NCBI RefSeq assembly: GCF_003402575.1
Contig: NZ_BGZJ01000001.1
Coordinates: 372,001-436,000 of the forward strand
Source: Mesosutterella multiformis
GTDB lineage: Bacteria > Pseudomonadota > Gammaproteobacteria > Burkholderiales > Burkholderiaceae_F
Reading direction: 5' to 3'
Length of the DNA stretch: 64,000 nt
Position 1 is the stretch's first letter. Each line of letters opens with the position of its first letter. Below are positions 28,001 through 36,446 of this stretch, one piece after another. The translations under genes were made by a program, and so were the position numbers. The notes below the pieces were generated by a model that saw nothing but the letters and a program-made list of their open reading frames with translations, was not told the origin of the DNA and did no database searches.

Positions 28001-29001
28001 CTTCCTCACTCACGATGACCGGCGTCGTGAATGGGGTTTCCAAGATCAACGTCACAGGCAGCGGCTCGCCTTTCGTGGATAAGGGGAAACTCACCGCCAA
28101 GGGGACAATCTCCGCGGTCTCGATGCCGTTCTTCTCGCCCTACACCGTTCACTATGTGTCCTACCCGATTCAGAAGGGCAACCTCACGATCAAGTCGGAT
28201 ATCACACTGAAGGATAAGACGTTCCTCGATGTTGACAACCACATCCTGATTGAGCAGCTCGCCTGGGGCGACTACATTCCGAATGACACTTCGACCAGCC
28301 TCCCTGTGACGCTTGCCACCGCGCTCCTCACGGACGGTCAGGGAAATATCGAATTTGATCTGCCGATCTCGGGCAACCTCGCGGATCCTGAGTTCTCGTT
28401 CTCGAGCCTCATTCTCACAGGGCTTGAAAACCTGATCATCAAGGTCGTGGCAGCGCCTGTAAATCTGCTCGCCTCGATCGGAAACCTCGCGCTCGGCGGT
28501 TCTTCCTCCAGCGCCGCGGCTTTCGTCCCGTACATGTCCGGCAGCGGCCACATGACGGCCGATCAGCAGAAGAGCACGCTCGCCCAGATCACGAAGGCGC
28601 TGAAAGATAACCCCAAGATGAAGGTCGAAATCACGCCGGTGGTCAGTGTGAAGGGTGACGACAACGCGCTCCATCAGAACACGTACCGCGGCCTTCTGAA
28701 GATCGTTCAGTCGACGCTTCCTGAAGCTGAACGGAGCCGTGAGAAGGCGGTCGACGCGCTCTATGCCCTCCAGTTCCCCAACGACAAGGCAAGCCATACG
28801 CTTGAAGAGAAGGAGGCGAAGCTTTACACCGCTGTGCAGCCTGACGAGAGCAACCTGCATAACCTCGCTGACTGGCGCTCGAGGAACCTCTCGAAAGCGC
28901 TTGCCGAAGCGGGTATTGCGGATAAGCGGATCTTCATCACCGCCCCTGAAATGGATAAAAAGGGGAACCTCGGCGGCGTGAAGATCAAGTTCATCAAGTA
29001 A
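25081..29001 (+). CDS. Large DUF748 (AsmA-like) envelope protein
   Basis: A 1306-residue protein with a single N-terminal membrane segment (about residues 7-32) and a long beta-rich periplasmic body. The DUF748 signatures are NPWTLELSAKGVEM near the start and TLATALLTDGQGNIEFDLPISG near residue 1085. The last 150 residues after the second DUF748 block look like a divergent OmpA-type module (KVEITPVVS). AsmA-like proteins are thought to bridge the envelope and carry phospholipids; for this protein that is inference. Start chosen at ATG 25081 after AAGGA, not at 25018. Confidence 0.85.
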   Translation: MMKLNRLSKVAIGVAAACGVYSAIGFWGVSAGLKWAASSPVSDILGRKVSIQEVKFNPWTLELSAKGVEMAGRDASDQPVSIGSLYTNMAGFSSLTRFGVVLDELKVDHVSGLLSIDENGKTNFQDIIDNINRRFPPTEEKSKEPFRFSLNNISLTNSDFHIVVPSHHVDEKLTEINLGLPFIGSIGTDRDIYVKPELTLKDNGTPFELHGESLPFKNTKATRVHLALDGYDLPHLGAMLPLDMDVTSGTLKLNADITFAQGVDGGKNTILVDFTGNADDFAAAMRGSEAKTNAIAFKSLKIDQGSVDVIGRTATVNGITLESPTIALERLADGSIAWAKVAGTSDKAEPPKTDDAKADEKKPEDTTPAFAWTVKNAAITDGTLRFIDHAAHDARIDASALNATAENVTMIPGQTTNFDLSAKILDGSLKTNGSLDISALKGKASVDAQNLNLDRISGYAELAGLTIASRATAKVDAEYSLMEEKPSVSAGGTLNLKNFALTKKGESPLSVKADNARAESFKALYDGDVSLDLGKLALAKPAVELPKSSFSAGFGGIDAQNFSLGWKGKDEALSLGARTLALATPEIHAGSFSGKAGRLSGNTVKVGWNGKQDTVTFDGGKVRAEKTDLTAGNFKSTITDSNAAKLAVNWNGKKELLGVTSQTTGLAGIDFKADPVTGGSTAVNAQALSLSVVTREDGGVSVKAADVNSKGTRLQVAGGTPVKLAVGTLDVKKSALDIKKALAFTGSSVSAGDIQSTVDLLNFNTGHADINSISFTRDSDMSLKVASANLSKAQVISPVNAAKVSTLSDTVSASNLDWKSGASGHANLAFLNINSTAFEISGGKSKFGRVDRTTVTGVEAPATGTIRVSAVEIAKPRMMLSRDAKGNLDIDPLLGKRKAATEAKKVQAVVKQKVEEAKKKAGVSASQPIRIGEFRVTDGGFSFVDNSIKPAGQFRFADLNTTVKPVAIGGENTPSSLTMTGVVNGVSKINVTGSGSPFVDKGKLTAKGTISAVSMPFFSPYTVHYVSYPIQKGNLTIKSDITLKDKTFLDVDNHILIEQLAWGDYIPNDTSTSLPVTLATALLTDGQGNIEFDLPISGNLADPEFSFSSLILTGLENLIIKVVAAPVNLLASIGNLALGGSSSSAAAFVPYMSGSGHMTADQQKSTLAQITKALKDNPKMKVEITPVVSVKGDDNALHQNTYRGLLKIVQSTLPEAERSREKAVDALYALQFPNDKASHTLEEKEAKLYTAVQPDESNLHNLADWRSRNLSKALAEAGIADKRIFITAPEMDKKGNLGGVKIKFIK

Positions 29002-29015
29002 TCGGCGTAACAAAA

Positions 29016-29086
29016 AAGGATCCCCGCGATGGGGATCCTTCTTCGGTCTGCAGGCCCGGCAGCAGTGCCGGGCCGCTCTTTTTTAT
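29016..29086 (+). terminator. Two tandem terminator hairpins after the DUF748 gene
   Basis: First hairpin: 10-base stem 29016-29025 with 29031-29040. Second: 9-base stem 29053-29061 with 29066-29074, followed by GCTC and six T. They separate the convergent ferredoxin-reductase gene. Confidence 0.8.
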
Positions 29087-30102
29087 CAGAGCGTATCCTT
29101 CTTCGACGTGAAGGAGTCGCTGTAGGTGCAGTCCTTATCGAGACCGGCTGCCGTCAGCGCGTTCACGGCATCCGTCACGAGACGCGGCGTACCGCAGATG
29201 TAAGCGTCATACTGGGACGCATCCGGGTGATCCGCGAGGAACTGATCCTGCACGTGACCCACGCGGCCAGTCCAGCCTTCGGACTCGTCCGGGCGGCTGA
29301 GCACCGGGCAGTAGTGGAACCACTCGTGCTCGGCGTCCCACTTGCGGCAGAGCTCATCCATGTAGAGGTCGACCTTATGGCGGCCGCCCCAGTAGAGATA
29401 AACCTGGTGAGGCTTGGCGCTCGGGAGCTTGATGAAGTTTTCAATCATCGCCTTCGCTGGAGCGAAGCCCGTGCCCGTCACGAGGATCAGGATATCGTGC
29501 GGGGTGCGCTTATGCAGGCGGAAGTCGCCCGCGGGAGCGGCGATTTCAAGCTTCGTGCCAACCTGGATCGGCTCACCCTTGACGCCAAAGAGACGGTCCG
29601 TGAAGAGACCGCCCGGGACGTGGCGGATGTGAAGCTCAAGGCCATTCTCAGCCGGCGTATCGCAGGCGATCGAATAGCTGCGGCGTTCCTTGTTTTCCAG
29701 AAGAATGTCGACAAACTGTCCGGGGATGAATTCGATCGGCTTGCCGGAATCGGCCTTCAGCACGAGGCGGATCACATCGGGGGCCACACGGTCCATCGCG
29801 GCAACCGTAACGGGGATGTTGCGCACGAGCTTCTTGATCTGCACGGCGATTTCCACGTCACTCGCGGCTTCCGTGCTGCAGGTCAGAATCTTCGGACCGT
29901 GGGACGGCACGCCTTCCTTGCTGCCCGGGGCATACGTGATGAAGTCGCCAGAGACAACGTTAGCGGAGCAGGAGCCGCAGAAACCGCTGCGACAGGCGTG
30001 AGGGATGTCATAGCCAGCGCGCTCGGCGGCATCCAGAATCCGCTCGCCCTTCTCAGCCGGAAAAGACACATCGGTTCCGGAAATTTTCACCAGAAAAGCC
30101 AT
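29086..30102 (-). CDS. Ferredoxin-NAD(P)H reductase fusion, CDP-6-deoxy-glucoseen-reductase-like
   Basis: A 338-residue electron-transfer protein. Residues 1-90 form a plant-type [2Fe-2S] ferredoxin with CRSGFCGSC and a fourth Cys in ILTCST. Residues 100-200 form the FAD domain with RSYSIA, and residues 210-338 the NAD domain with VTGTGFAPAKAM and CGTPRLV. Such proteins are commonly named after the AscD/E3 reductase of dideoxysugar synthesis, but no sugar genes are near and the partner oxygenase or reductase is unknown. Start at ATG 30102, with AAGGA upstream, where homology begins. Confidence 0.85.
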   Translation of the reverse strand: MAFLVKISGTDVSFPAEKGERILDAAERAGYDIPHACRSGFCGSCSANVVSGDFITYAPGSKEGVPSHGPKILTCSTEAASDVEIAVQIKKLVRNIPVTVAAMDRVAPDVIRLVLKADSGKPIEFIPGQFVDILLENKERRSYSIACDTPAENGLELHIRHVPGGLFTDRLFGVKGEPIQVGTKLEIAAPAGDFRLHKRTPHDILILVTGTGFAPAKAMIENFIKLPSAKPHQVYLYWGGRHKVDLYMDELCRKWDAEHEWFHYCPVLSRPDESEGWTGRVGHVQDQFLADHPDASQYDAYICGTPRLVTDAVNALTAAGLDKDCTYSDSFTSKKDTL

Positions 30103-30226
30103 TCTTTGATTTTCCTTATCGTTTTTCCCGCGGGGGGTCGTTCCCGAAGGAAAGGTATCCATGTAATTCTGAAAAGAATACCAGTACTCCACTGAATCAG
30201 CACGGCTTATTCCGGTGACACTATCC

Positions 30227-30244
30227 CACTTTCGGGGTAAAGTG
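30227..30244. promoter_or_regulatory. Inverted repeat between the reductase gene and thiM
   Basis: CACTTT and AAAGTG separated by 6 bases, a perfect dyad in the divergent intergenic region. It could be an operator for either gene; no regulator is assigned. Confidence 0.4.
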
Positions 30245-30290
30245 CGATACACAGTAAATGCTCTTTCCAAAAGCTTTTTTCGGAGACGAA

Positions 30291-31103
30291 ATGACGGATT
30301 CATCTATTGAGGCGATTTCCCCAAAGGCAGTGGCGGCGGCCCTCTCGCGGGTCCGCGCCCAGAGACCGCTCGTGCAGTGCATCACAAATGACGTCGTACA
30401 GGAAATCACGGCCAATGTGCTTCTGGCAGCCGGAATGTCCCCGGCCATGGTGCCGGCTCCGGAAGAAGCCGCAGCCTTCGCTCAGTTCGCTGCGGACGCT
30501 CTGCTCTGCAATGTCGGAACACCTTCCGAAGAAAACAGCCGGGGCATGAAGCTCGCCGCGGCGACGATGTCTGAAGCCGGAAAGCCCTGGACACTCGACC
30601 CCGTGGGCGCGGGCGGCACCGCCTGGAGAGATGATCTGATTTCCGATCTGATTGACCTCAGGCCCACCGTGATCCGGGGAAATGGTTCTGAAATTCTCGC
30701 CTGCGCCGGGTTTGCCCATCAGTACAAGGGCGTCGACTCACTCGACTCCAGCCGCTCGGCGCTCGACGCCGCCAAGGCGCTCGCCCAAAGATCAGGCGGC
30801 ATCGTCTGCGTGTCAGGCGAAACGGACTACGCGACTGACGGTACCCGCGTGCTCGCGGCGGTGGGCGGCAACGTCATGGCGACGCTCGTGGTGGGCACCG
30901 GATGCTCGCTCTCCGCGCTGACCGCGGGTTTCGCCGCGAAAGCGGAGGATCCGCTGGTCGCCACCATCGCCTGCTGTCAGTTCGTGAAACGGGCCGCGGA
31001 AATCGCCGGGAACGCCTCCCGGGGCCCGGGTTCCTTCCACGACGCTTACCTCGACGCGCTCTATACGCTGCAGCCCGAAAACTTTCTTGAAGAGGCCGTC
31101 TGA
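30291..31103 (+). CDS. thiM: Hydroxyethylthiazole kinase
   Basis: Phosphorylates 4-methyl-5-hydroxyethyl-thiazole in thiamine salvage. The ribokinase-like core shows PLVQCITNDVVQEITANVLLAAG at the N-terminus, LDPVGAG and VVGTGCSLSALTAGF with the catalytic Cys. ATG at 30291 follows GGAG by 5 bases; an in-frame ATG at 30258 has no ribosome site. The stop overlaps the thiE start, so the pair is translationally coupled. Confidence 0.93.
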   Translation: MTDSSIEAISPKAVAAALSRVRAQRPLVQCITNDVVQEITANVLLAAGMSPAMVPAPEEAAAFAQFAADALLCNVGTPSEENSRGMKLAAATMSEAGKPWTLDPVGAGGTAWRDDLISDLIDLRPTVIRGNGSEILACAGFAHQYKGVDSLDSSRSALDAAKALAQRSGGIVCVSGETDYATDGTRVLAAVGGNVMATLVVGTGCSLSALTAGFAAKAEDPLVATIACCQFVKRAAEIAGNASRGPGSFHDAYLDALYTLQPENFLEEAV

Positions 31104-31756
31104 TGGCGCTCCCTGATCTGTCGCTTTACCTGGTGCTGGACCCCGTACTCTGCGGAGGCGCGGACGGCATGGTGTCCACCGCGGTCGCTGCTGCCCAGGG
31201 AGGGGCCGGCATTATCCAGCTCCGGGCTCCGGACTGGAAGAAGCGGGAGCTCGCGGCCTGCGGACGAGCTCTGATCCGCGCACTTGCGCCCTATGGCGTG
31301 CCGCTCGTCGTAGATGATCAGGTGGATGTGGCGATGGCAATCGGCGCGGCCGGCGCTCATGTCGGACAGAAGGACCTCCCGGCAGAAGACGCTCGGCGCC
31401 TCATGGGGCCGGAAGCGATCATCGGGCTCTCGGTCTCAAACGCGGCGGAGCTTGAGGCAAGCCGCAGCCTCGCCGCGGCCGGCGTGGTCGACTATCTCGG
31501 TATCGGTCCGATCGAAAGCACCTCCACGAAACCCGACGCAGCCGCGCCTCTCGGGCTCCCGGGGTTTGCCGCTCTCGCTGCCGTGAAACCCTGCCCGGTT
31601 GTCGCGATCGGCTCCGTGAAGATCCATAACGCCGCGGCTCTCGCCGCGGCCGGAGCGGACGGCATCGCGGTCGTTTCGGCAATCTGCGGCACCGCGGACC
31701 CCCGCGCCGCATCAGAAGCGCTTCTCGCGGCTTTCCGTTCAGGATTGAAAAAATAA
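31103..31756 (+). CDS. thiE: Thiamine-phosphate synthase
   Basis: Joins the thiazole phosphate to the pyrimidine pyrophosphate to give thiamine monophosphate. TIM-barrel protein of 217 residues with IIQLRAPDWKKRE, VDDQVDVAMAIGAAGAHVGQKDL, GLSVSN, YLGIGPIESTSTK and the phosphate-binding VAIGSVKIHN. ATG overlaps the thiM stop as TGATG. A salvage pair without thiD or a visible TPP riboswitch. Confidence 0.93.
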   Translation: MALPDLSLYLVLDPVLCGGADGMVSTAVAAAQGGAGIIQLRAPDWKKRELAACGRALIRALAPYGVPLVVDDQVDVAMAIGAAGAHVGQKDLPAEDARRLMGPEAIIGLSVSNAAELEASRSLAAAGVVDYLGIGPIESTSTKPDAAAPLGLPGFAALAAVKPCPVVAIGSVKIHNAAALAAAGADGIAVVSAICGTADPRAASEALLAAFRSGLKK

Positions 31757-31855
31757 CCTGAGGTGCCAGGAAGAGCCCCGTTTCCCTGGATTGATTCCGC
31801 CGCTAAAAGAAGGCAGAACCGCGGGGCAATCCTGATAAAATCGAGCTGCTGACCA

Positions 31856-31884
31856 TACGGTCTGAGGCTCACGCCCGGACCGTA
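31856..31884 (+). promoter_or_regulatory. Leader hairpin upstream of the DUF2868-like gene
   Basis: Perfect 7-base stem (TACGGTC 31856-31862 with GACCGTA 31878-31884) downstream of a TAAAAT-like -10 near 31835 and about 30 bases before the ATG. Function unknown. Confidence 0.35.
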
Positions 31885-31916
31885 CGGAACCTTATTTCTT
31901 TTGAGGCAACCGAAGA

Positions 31917-33086
31917 ATGGCTTTGTTCTCTGAAAGCAAACTGAAAAAACTCCGCTATCCCTACAACACAGCAAGGATGGTGAGTCTCGTGAAGGCAATC
32001 GAAACCTCGGATGCGGGCGGCAAGTACTGGTCCAAAACCGAGGCTGAAGAGATCACCGCGGAGCTGAGCCGGGAAACCACTCCGGGCTCCAAGGCGTCGG
32101 ATTTCATCCAGAAGCGCGCCGCGCTCGCCTTCTCCCGGATGTCGAAACGTTCCCCGACGCTTCTCACGATGAAGCTGAACTACGGCTCCCGATCGCTTGT
32201 CGCGCTCTGCCTCATTCTCGGTTCCTACCTGCTCGGCGCTTTCGGTGAACGGTTCCTCTCAACCGGCGCGGAGATCAATCTCTTTTCACCGATCTATCTC
32301 TTTATCTTCGGGTGGAGCCTCTTCCTCTACGCGGCGCTCATCATCCTGGAGCTCGTAAGCATTGTCCGGCGCCGTCATATCGAATTCCCGCTCCGCACGA
32401 CACTCGCAAAACTTTCCGATGGACTCTTCGCCCCGAAGATCATCACCTCCGGTATCCGTCAGGCGTTCCTGAAAATCTGGACTCCGACCGTTCTGAGACT
32501 CTCCCAGTTCCGCATCGCCCGCATTCTGCACTGGGCGTTCCTCGCCTTCACGGCCGGCGTGATTTCCAGCATCATCGTCCGGGGTCTCGGCCACAACTAT
32601 CTGATCGGCTGGGATATCGTCGGGCTGCATAATTCGCCGGATAACGTCTGCGATATCTTCAATACCCTCTTTGGCTGGATCCCCGCGGCACTGAATCTCG
32701 GCCCGCTGCCGGACGTGAACACGGTGGCCGCGATGCGTCTCGACCGTCTGCAGGACGCCGCTACAACCTCAGCCGCCGCGGCTGCCGCTTTCGCGCCCGC
32801 TGCCTCCTGGCTCCCGCGTCTCTTCATTCTCTACGGCGTTGTCGTGCTGATCCCGCGTCTCCTTCTGATCCTCTGGGATACGATCGGGATCCAGATCCGC
32901 TCCGAACGCCTCCCGTTTGAGATGGATGGGTATTTCGCGGATATCCTCCGCACCGCTGAAGCGGCTGTCGCAGGTGCTGCCGCTGCCACAGCGGCCGCCG
33001 CCGAAACCGTGCACGAAGCCGCCGCGTCGGATGTGAAGGACGCGGTCGAAGTGAAGCCTGATGAGGAATCCGGAAAGCAGTCCTGA
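31917..33086 (+). CDS. Membrane protein, DUF2868-like
   Basis: A 389-residue inner membrane protein with about five hydrophobic segments (roughly residues 90-112, 122-148, 206-225, 262-275 weak, 297-318). The region ILHWAFLAFTAGVISSIIVRGL to the IPRLLLILWD segment matches the DUF2868 pattern as I remember it. That family usually stands beside a DUF3482 GTPase gene, which is missing here. The C-terminus is an Ala-rich acidic tail. Own ribosome site GAGG upstream; ends at a clear terminator. Confidence 0.65.
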   Translation: MALFSESKLKKLRYPYNTARMVSLVKAIETSDAGGKYWSKTEAEEITAELSRETTPGSKASDFIQKRAALAFSRMSKRSPTLLTMKLNYGSRSLVALCLILGSYLLGAFGERFLSTGAEINLFSPIYLFIFGWSLFLYAALIILELVSIVRRRHIEFPLRTTLAKLSDGLFAPKIITSGIRQAFLKIWTPTVLRLSQFRIARILHWAFLAFTAGVISSIIVRGLGHNYLIGWDIVGLHNSPDNVCDIFNTLFGWIPAALNLGPLPDVNTVAAMRLDRLQDAATTSAAAAAAFAPAASWLPRLFILYGVVVLIPRLLLILWDTIGIQIRSERLPFEMDGYFADILRTAEAAVAGAAAATAAAAETVHEAAASDVKDAVEVKPDEESGKQS

Positions 33087-33112
33087 TTCCTTACGAAGTC
33101 TTCTTTCCTTTT

Positions 33113-33144
33113 AGCCGCTTTCCAATCCGGAAAGCGGCTTTTTT
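33113..33144 (+). terminator. Intrinsic terminator after the DUF2868-like gene
   Basis: 11-base perfect inverted repeat (33113-33123 and 33129-33139) with a 5-base loop, followed by T to 33144. Confidence 0.92.
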
Positions 33145-33357
33145 GATGCCTCCATCAGGAGCACCGCCTCGCCCCCTTCCTTCAAAACGTGAAGCAATCG
33201 GGTTCAGACGGCTTCAGGGGACCTCCTGCCTGACCAAACCTTAATCCTCCCCTGCTCCGCGCTCTTTCCGCCCTCAAAGGGGGCTCTCCGCCGCGCCAAT
33301 CCCGGGTTCGGCGGATATCCGTCTCCGGGGTCCGCTTCCTGCCGCCTTACGGGTAAA
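33145..33357. other. Intergenic stretch, no feature seen
   Basis: About 210 bases between two convergent terminators. It is C/T-rich on the plus strand and has no credible reading frame, tRNA or strong promoter. It may simply be spacer. Confidence 0.5.
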
Positions 33358-33391
33358 AAATTCCCGGGCTGGAAAAACCAGACCGGGAATC
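33354..33391 (-). terminator. Intrinsic terminator after secF
   Basis: A hairpin with TTCCCGG/CCGGGAA outer stem, an inner CTGG/CCAG stem and an A/T loop at about 33359-33391. It is followed on the minus strand by a run of T. Confidence 0.85.
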
Positions 33392-33423
33392 TGAAGATCA
33401 GAGTCTTTCAGAAAGCGGATTCC

Positions 33424-34359
33424 TTACGGAACCATTTCGGAAATCTCAGCCTTCTTCACCTTGTGCACGAGGTCTTCACGCTTCACCTTCAGGTACATGG
33501 CGATAGCGGCCGCAACGAACACGGAAGAGTAAACCGAGCAGCAGATACCGACCGTCAGAGCCAGAGCGAAGTAGTGCAGCGCCGGGCCGCCGAAGAAATA
33601 CATCGACAGCGTCATGCACAGCGTTGAGGAATGGGTGATCACCGTACGGGAAATCGTCGCGGTAATAGCTGAGTTAATCACCTCAACCGTGCTCGCCTTT
33701 CTCATCGTCCGGAAGTGCTCACGCACTCGGTCGAAAATAATCACGGACTCGTTCACCGAGTAACCGAGCACGGCGAGCAGACTGGTCAGCACCTGCAGTG
33801 AGAACTCCCACTGGAAGAACGCGAACAGACCGGCAACAATCACCAAGTCATGCATATTCGCGATCACGGCGGCGACTGAGAACTTCCACTCGAACCGGAA
33901 CGCGAGGTAGATCATGATGCCCAAGCAGACAAGCGCGAGAGCGGTGGCGCCGTCAGTGGCGAGCTGCTTGCCCACCTGAGGACCGACAAACTCGACGGAG
34001 TGCTGCTTCACGCCCGGAGTCTGGGCGGAAAGAATATCCATCACCTGCTTCGCCTGCTGGCCGGAGGTTTCATTTCCCTTCAGCGGCACGCGGATCAGGA
34101 TGTCTTTGGCCGTACCGTAGTTCTGCACGGAGACCTCAGGCGAGATCTTCTCAGCCAGAACCTTTCGGATCTGATCCGTGTCAGCAGCGCTCGGATACGT
34201 CACTTCAATGTTCGTGCCGCCCGTGAACTCAATCGAGAAGGCAAGCCCCTTCGTCGCAAGGAAGAACACAGCGAGGCAGAACATGATGACCGATGCAATA
34301 TTCAGGTACAGCGAATAGTGCATGAACGGGATCGTTCGGCGAATGCGGAAAAATTCCAT
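33424..34359 (-). CDS. secF: Protein translocase subunit SecF
   Basis: Six-helix membrane subunit that with SecD uses the proton gradient to complete secretion through SecYEG. The signatures are IEFTGGTNIEV after the first helix, VLGYSVNESVIIFDRVRE in the pore region and TSRT-like ATISRTVITHSST. It is last in queA-tgt-yajC-secD-secF, 24 bases after secD. Confidence 0.97.
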   Translation of the reverse strand: MEFFRIRRTIPFMHYSLYLNIASVIMFCLAVFFLATKGLAFSIEFTGGTNIEVTYPSAADTDQIRKVLAEKISPEVSVQNYGTAKDILIRVPLKGNETSGQQAKQVMDILSAQTPGVKQHSVEFVGPQVGKQLATDGATALALVCLGIMIYLAFRFEWKFSVAAVIANMHDLVIVAGLFAFFQWEFSLQVLTSLLAVLGYSVNESVIIFDRVREHFRTMRKASTVEVINSAITATISRTVITHSSTLCMTLSMYFFGGPALHYFALALTVGICCSVYSSVFVAAAIAMYLKVKREDLVHKVKKAEISEMVP

Positions 34360-34383
34360 TATTTATCTCCTTGATCCGTTCGG

Positions 34384-36300
34384 TTATTTACCCGCGGACC
34401 CGGTGCCGGCAACCTTCTTGGGAGGGTCGGGGCGCCAGATCTTGCCGATGTGAATCTTCTTCAGGTGCTTCTGACGGCCATAGACCAGATTCACAAGACC
34501 GCGGGAGACAAACACCGCCGTGAAGAGCGAGGTCAGAATACCGAGACAGTGCACCACAGCGAAACCGCGGATCGGACCGGAGCCGAAGATCAGCAGAGCG
34601 ATACCGGCGATGAGAGACGTCACGTTCGAGTCCACAATCGTCGCGAAGGCTCTGTCATAACCTTCCTTGATAGCCACCTGAGGCGTCCTCCAGGCTCTCA
34701 GTTCCTCTCGGATACGTTCGTTGATCAGCACGTTCGAGTCGACGGACATACCGATTGAAAGCGCGAGAGCGCCGATACCCGGCAGCGTGAGCGTTGCCTG
34801 CAGCATCGAGAGGATGGCAACAATCAGGATCACGTTGAAAAGCAGCGTGATCGCTGAAATGATGCCGAACACCTCGTAGTACATCATCATGAAGATCGAC
34901 ACCACGATGAAGCCGTAGATCGACGCCTTGAAGCCCGCGGCAATGTTTGCCTGGCCGAGGCTCGGGCCGACAAGTCGTTCTTCCACGATTTCCATCGGAG
35001 CCGCGAGTGAACCGGCTCTCAGCAGCAGAGCCGTATCCGTCGCTTCGATCGTCGTCATCGCGCCGGAAATCTGCACGTGACCGCCGCCGATTTCCTGACG
35101 GATCACTGGGGCCGTCACCACCTGGCCGTGTCCCTTCTCGAAGAGGATGATCGCCATGCGCTTGCCGACGTTATCGCGGGTCACTTCCTTGAAGATCCGG
35201 GCGCCCTTGTTGTCGAGCGTCAGATTCACGGTCGGTTCCTGCGTCTGGGAGTCGAAGCCCGGCTGTGCGTCCTGAAGGTTTTCACCGGTCAGCAGCACGC
35301 GGCGGCGGACGAGCACCTGGTGGTTCTCGCGGTCAGTGAAGACCTCGTCACCGAACGGAACCGTGCCGGATGCCATCTGGGTATAAGCCTCAGGCGTGTC
35401 ATCCACCATGCGGATTTCGAGCGTTGCCGTACGGCCGAGAATGTCCTTAGCCTTCGCCGTATCCTGCACGCCCGGCAGCTCAACCACAATGCCGGTCGCG
35501 CCCTGCTGGGCAATCACAGGCTCCGCAACGCCGAGTTCATTGATTCGGTTATGCAGCGTGGAGATATTCTGCTTGATCGCGTAGTCCTGAACGTCGCGGA
35601 TCGCCTTATCGGTCATGCGGGCAACAATCTGATAGTTGCCGCCGTCCTGACGGTCTTCAAGCGCGAGATCCGGATCGGTGCCGCGGATCAGATCGAAGGC
35701 CTTATCGCGGGAGTTCTCATCCGGGAACTGCATCACGATCGTGTCGCCGGAGCGGTCAACGCCGTTATTGCGGATGTCCTTATCGCGGAGCTGCGTGCGG
35801 ATATCGGCCGCGTTCGAGTCAATACGCTTCTGAATGGCGGCCTTCATATCGACTTCGAGACGGAAATGCACGCCGCCGCGAAGGTCAAGACCGAGGTACA
35901 TCGGCTTGCCGCCGATCGCCGAGAGCCATTCCGGAGTGTTCGGCACGAGGTTCAGCGCGATCACATAATCCGGGTTCGTCGGATCCGGGTTCAGAGCCCG
36001 TTCCAGCACCTCACGGCCCTGAAGCTGGAGCTCGGAGTCCGTCACGCCGAAACGCACGCGGACGCTGGCGCTCGACTGCTGGCTGCCGGCATCCAGGTGG
36101 ACGGCCTGAGGCTTGATTCCTGCGGATCGCAGCGCGTCCTCAACCTTCGCCATGGTGGCATCCGTTACCTTCACCGTCGCCTTTCCGGGAGAGACCTGAA
36201 TAGCAGGCGACTCGCCGAAGAAGTTCGGGATCGTGTAGAGAATACTGATGACGAGGGCAAACAGGATGATGAGGTATTTCCAAATGGGATAACGATTCAT
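34384..36300 (-). CDS. secD: Protein translocase subunit SecD
   Basis: A 638-residue RND-type membrane protein with one N-terminal helix, a large periplasmic domain (P1 head and base) and five C-terminal helices. LGLDLRGGVHF is the D1 motif, and ALALSIGMSVDSNVLINERIREE is the proton-path region. Works with SecF and YajC, both adjacent. Confidence 0.97.
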   Translation of the reverse strand: MNRYPIWKYLIILFALVISILYTIPNFFGESPAIQVSPGKATVKVTDATMAKVEDALRSAGIKPQAVHLDAGSQQSSASVRVRFGVTDSELQLQGREVLERALNPDPTNPDYVIALNLVPNTPEWLSAIGGKPMYLGLDLRGGVHFRLEVDMKAAIQKRIDSNAADIRTQLRDKDIRNNGVDRSGDTIVMQFPDENSRDKAFDLIRGTDPDLALEDRQDGGNYQIVARMTDKAIRDVQDYAIKQNISTLHNRINELGVAEPVIAQQGATGIVVELPGVQDTAKAKDILGRTATLEIRMVDDTPEAYTQMASGTVPFGDEVFTDRENHQVLVRRRVLLTGENLQDAQPGFDSQTQEPTVNLTLDNKGARIFKEVTRDNVGKRMAIILFEKGHGQVVTAPVIRQEIGGGHVQISGAMTTIEATDTALLLRAGSLAAPMEIVEERLVGPSLGQANIAAGFKASIYGFIVVSIFMMMYYEVFGIISAITLLFNVILIVAILSMLQATLTLPGIGALALSIGMSVDSNVLINERIREELRAWRTPQVAIKEGYDRAFATIVDSNVTSLIAGIALLIFGSGPIRGFAVVHCLGILTSLFTAVFVSRGLVNLVYGRQKHLKKIHIGKIWRPDPPKKVAGTGSAGK

Positions 36301-36446
36301 CTTGACTACCCAAAACCCGGCCTGATAAGCCGGGCATAAAGAATAATGCAGACCCGCTCGGGCGCTGTATCCAGCGTGAGCAGGGCCTGCCTCAGGAAGC
36401 CCGGAAAGGCTTCCTCAATAAATCTGTCCTGCGCGAAACCGGCTTC

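Noticed and set aside
30104-30290. TPP riboswitch before thiM
   Set aside because: The conserved CUGAGA and the other core elements are not found in the short leader.
33145-33357. Small gene or RNA in the secF-DUF2868 gap
   Set aside because: No frame with a ribosome site, no stable structure beyond the two terminators, no promoter.
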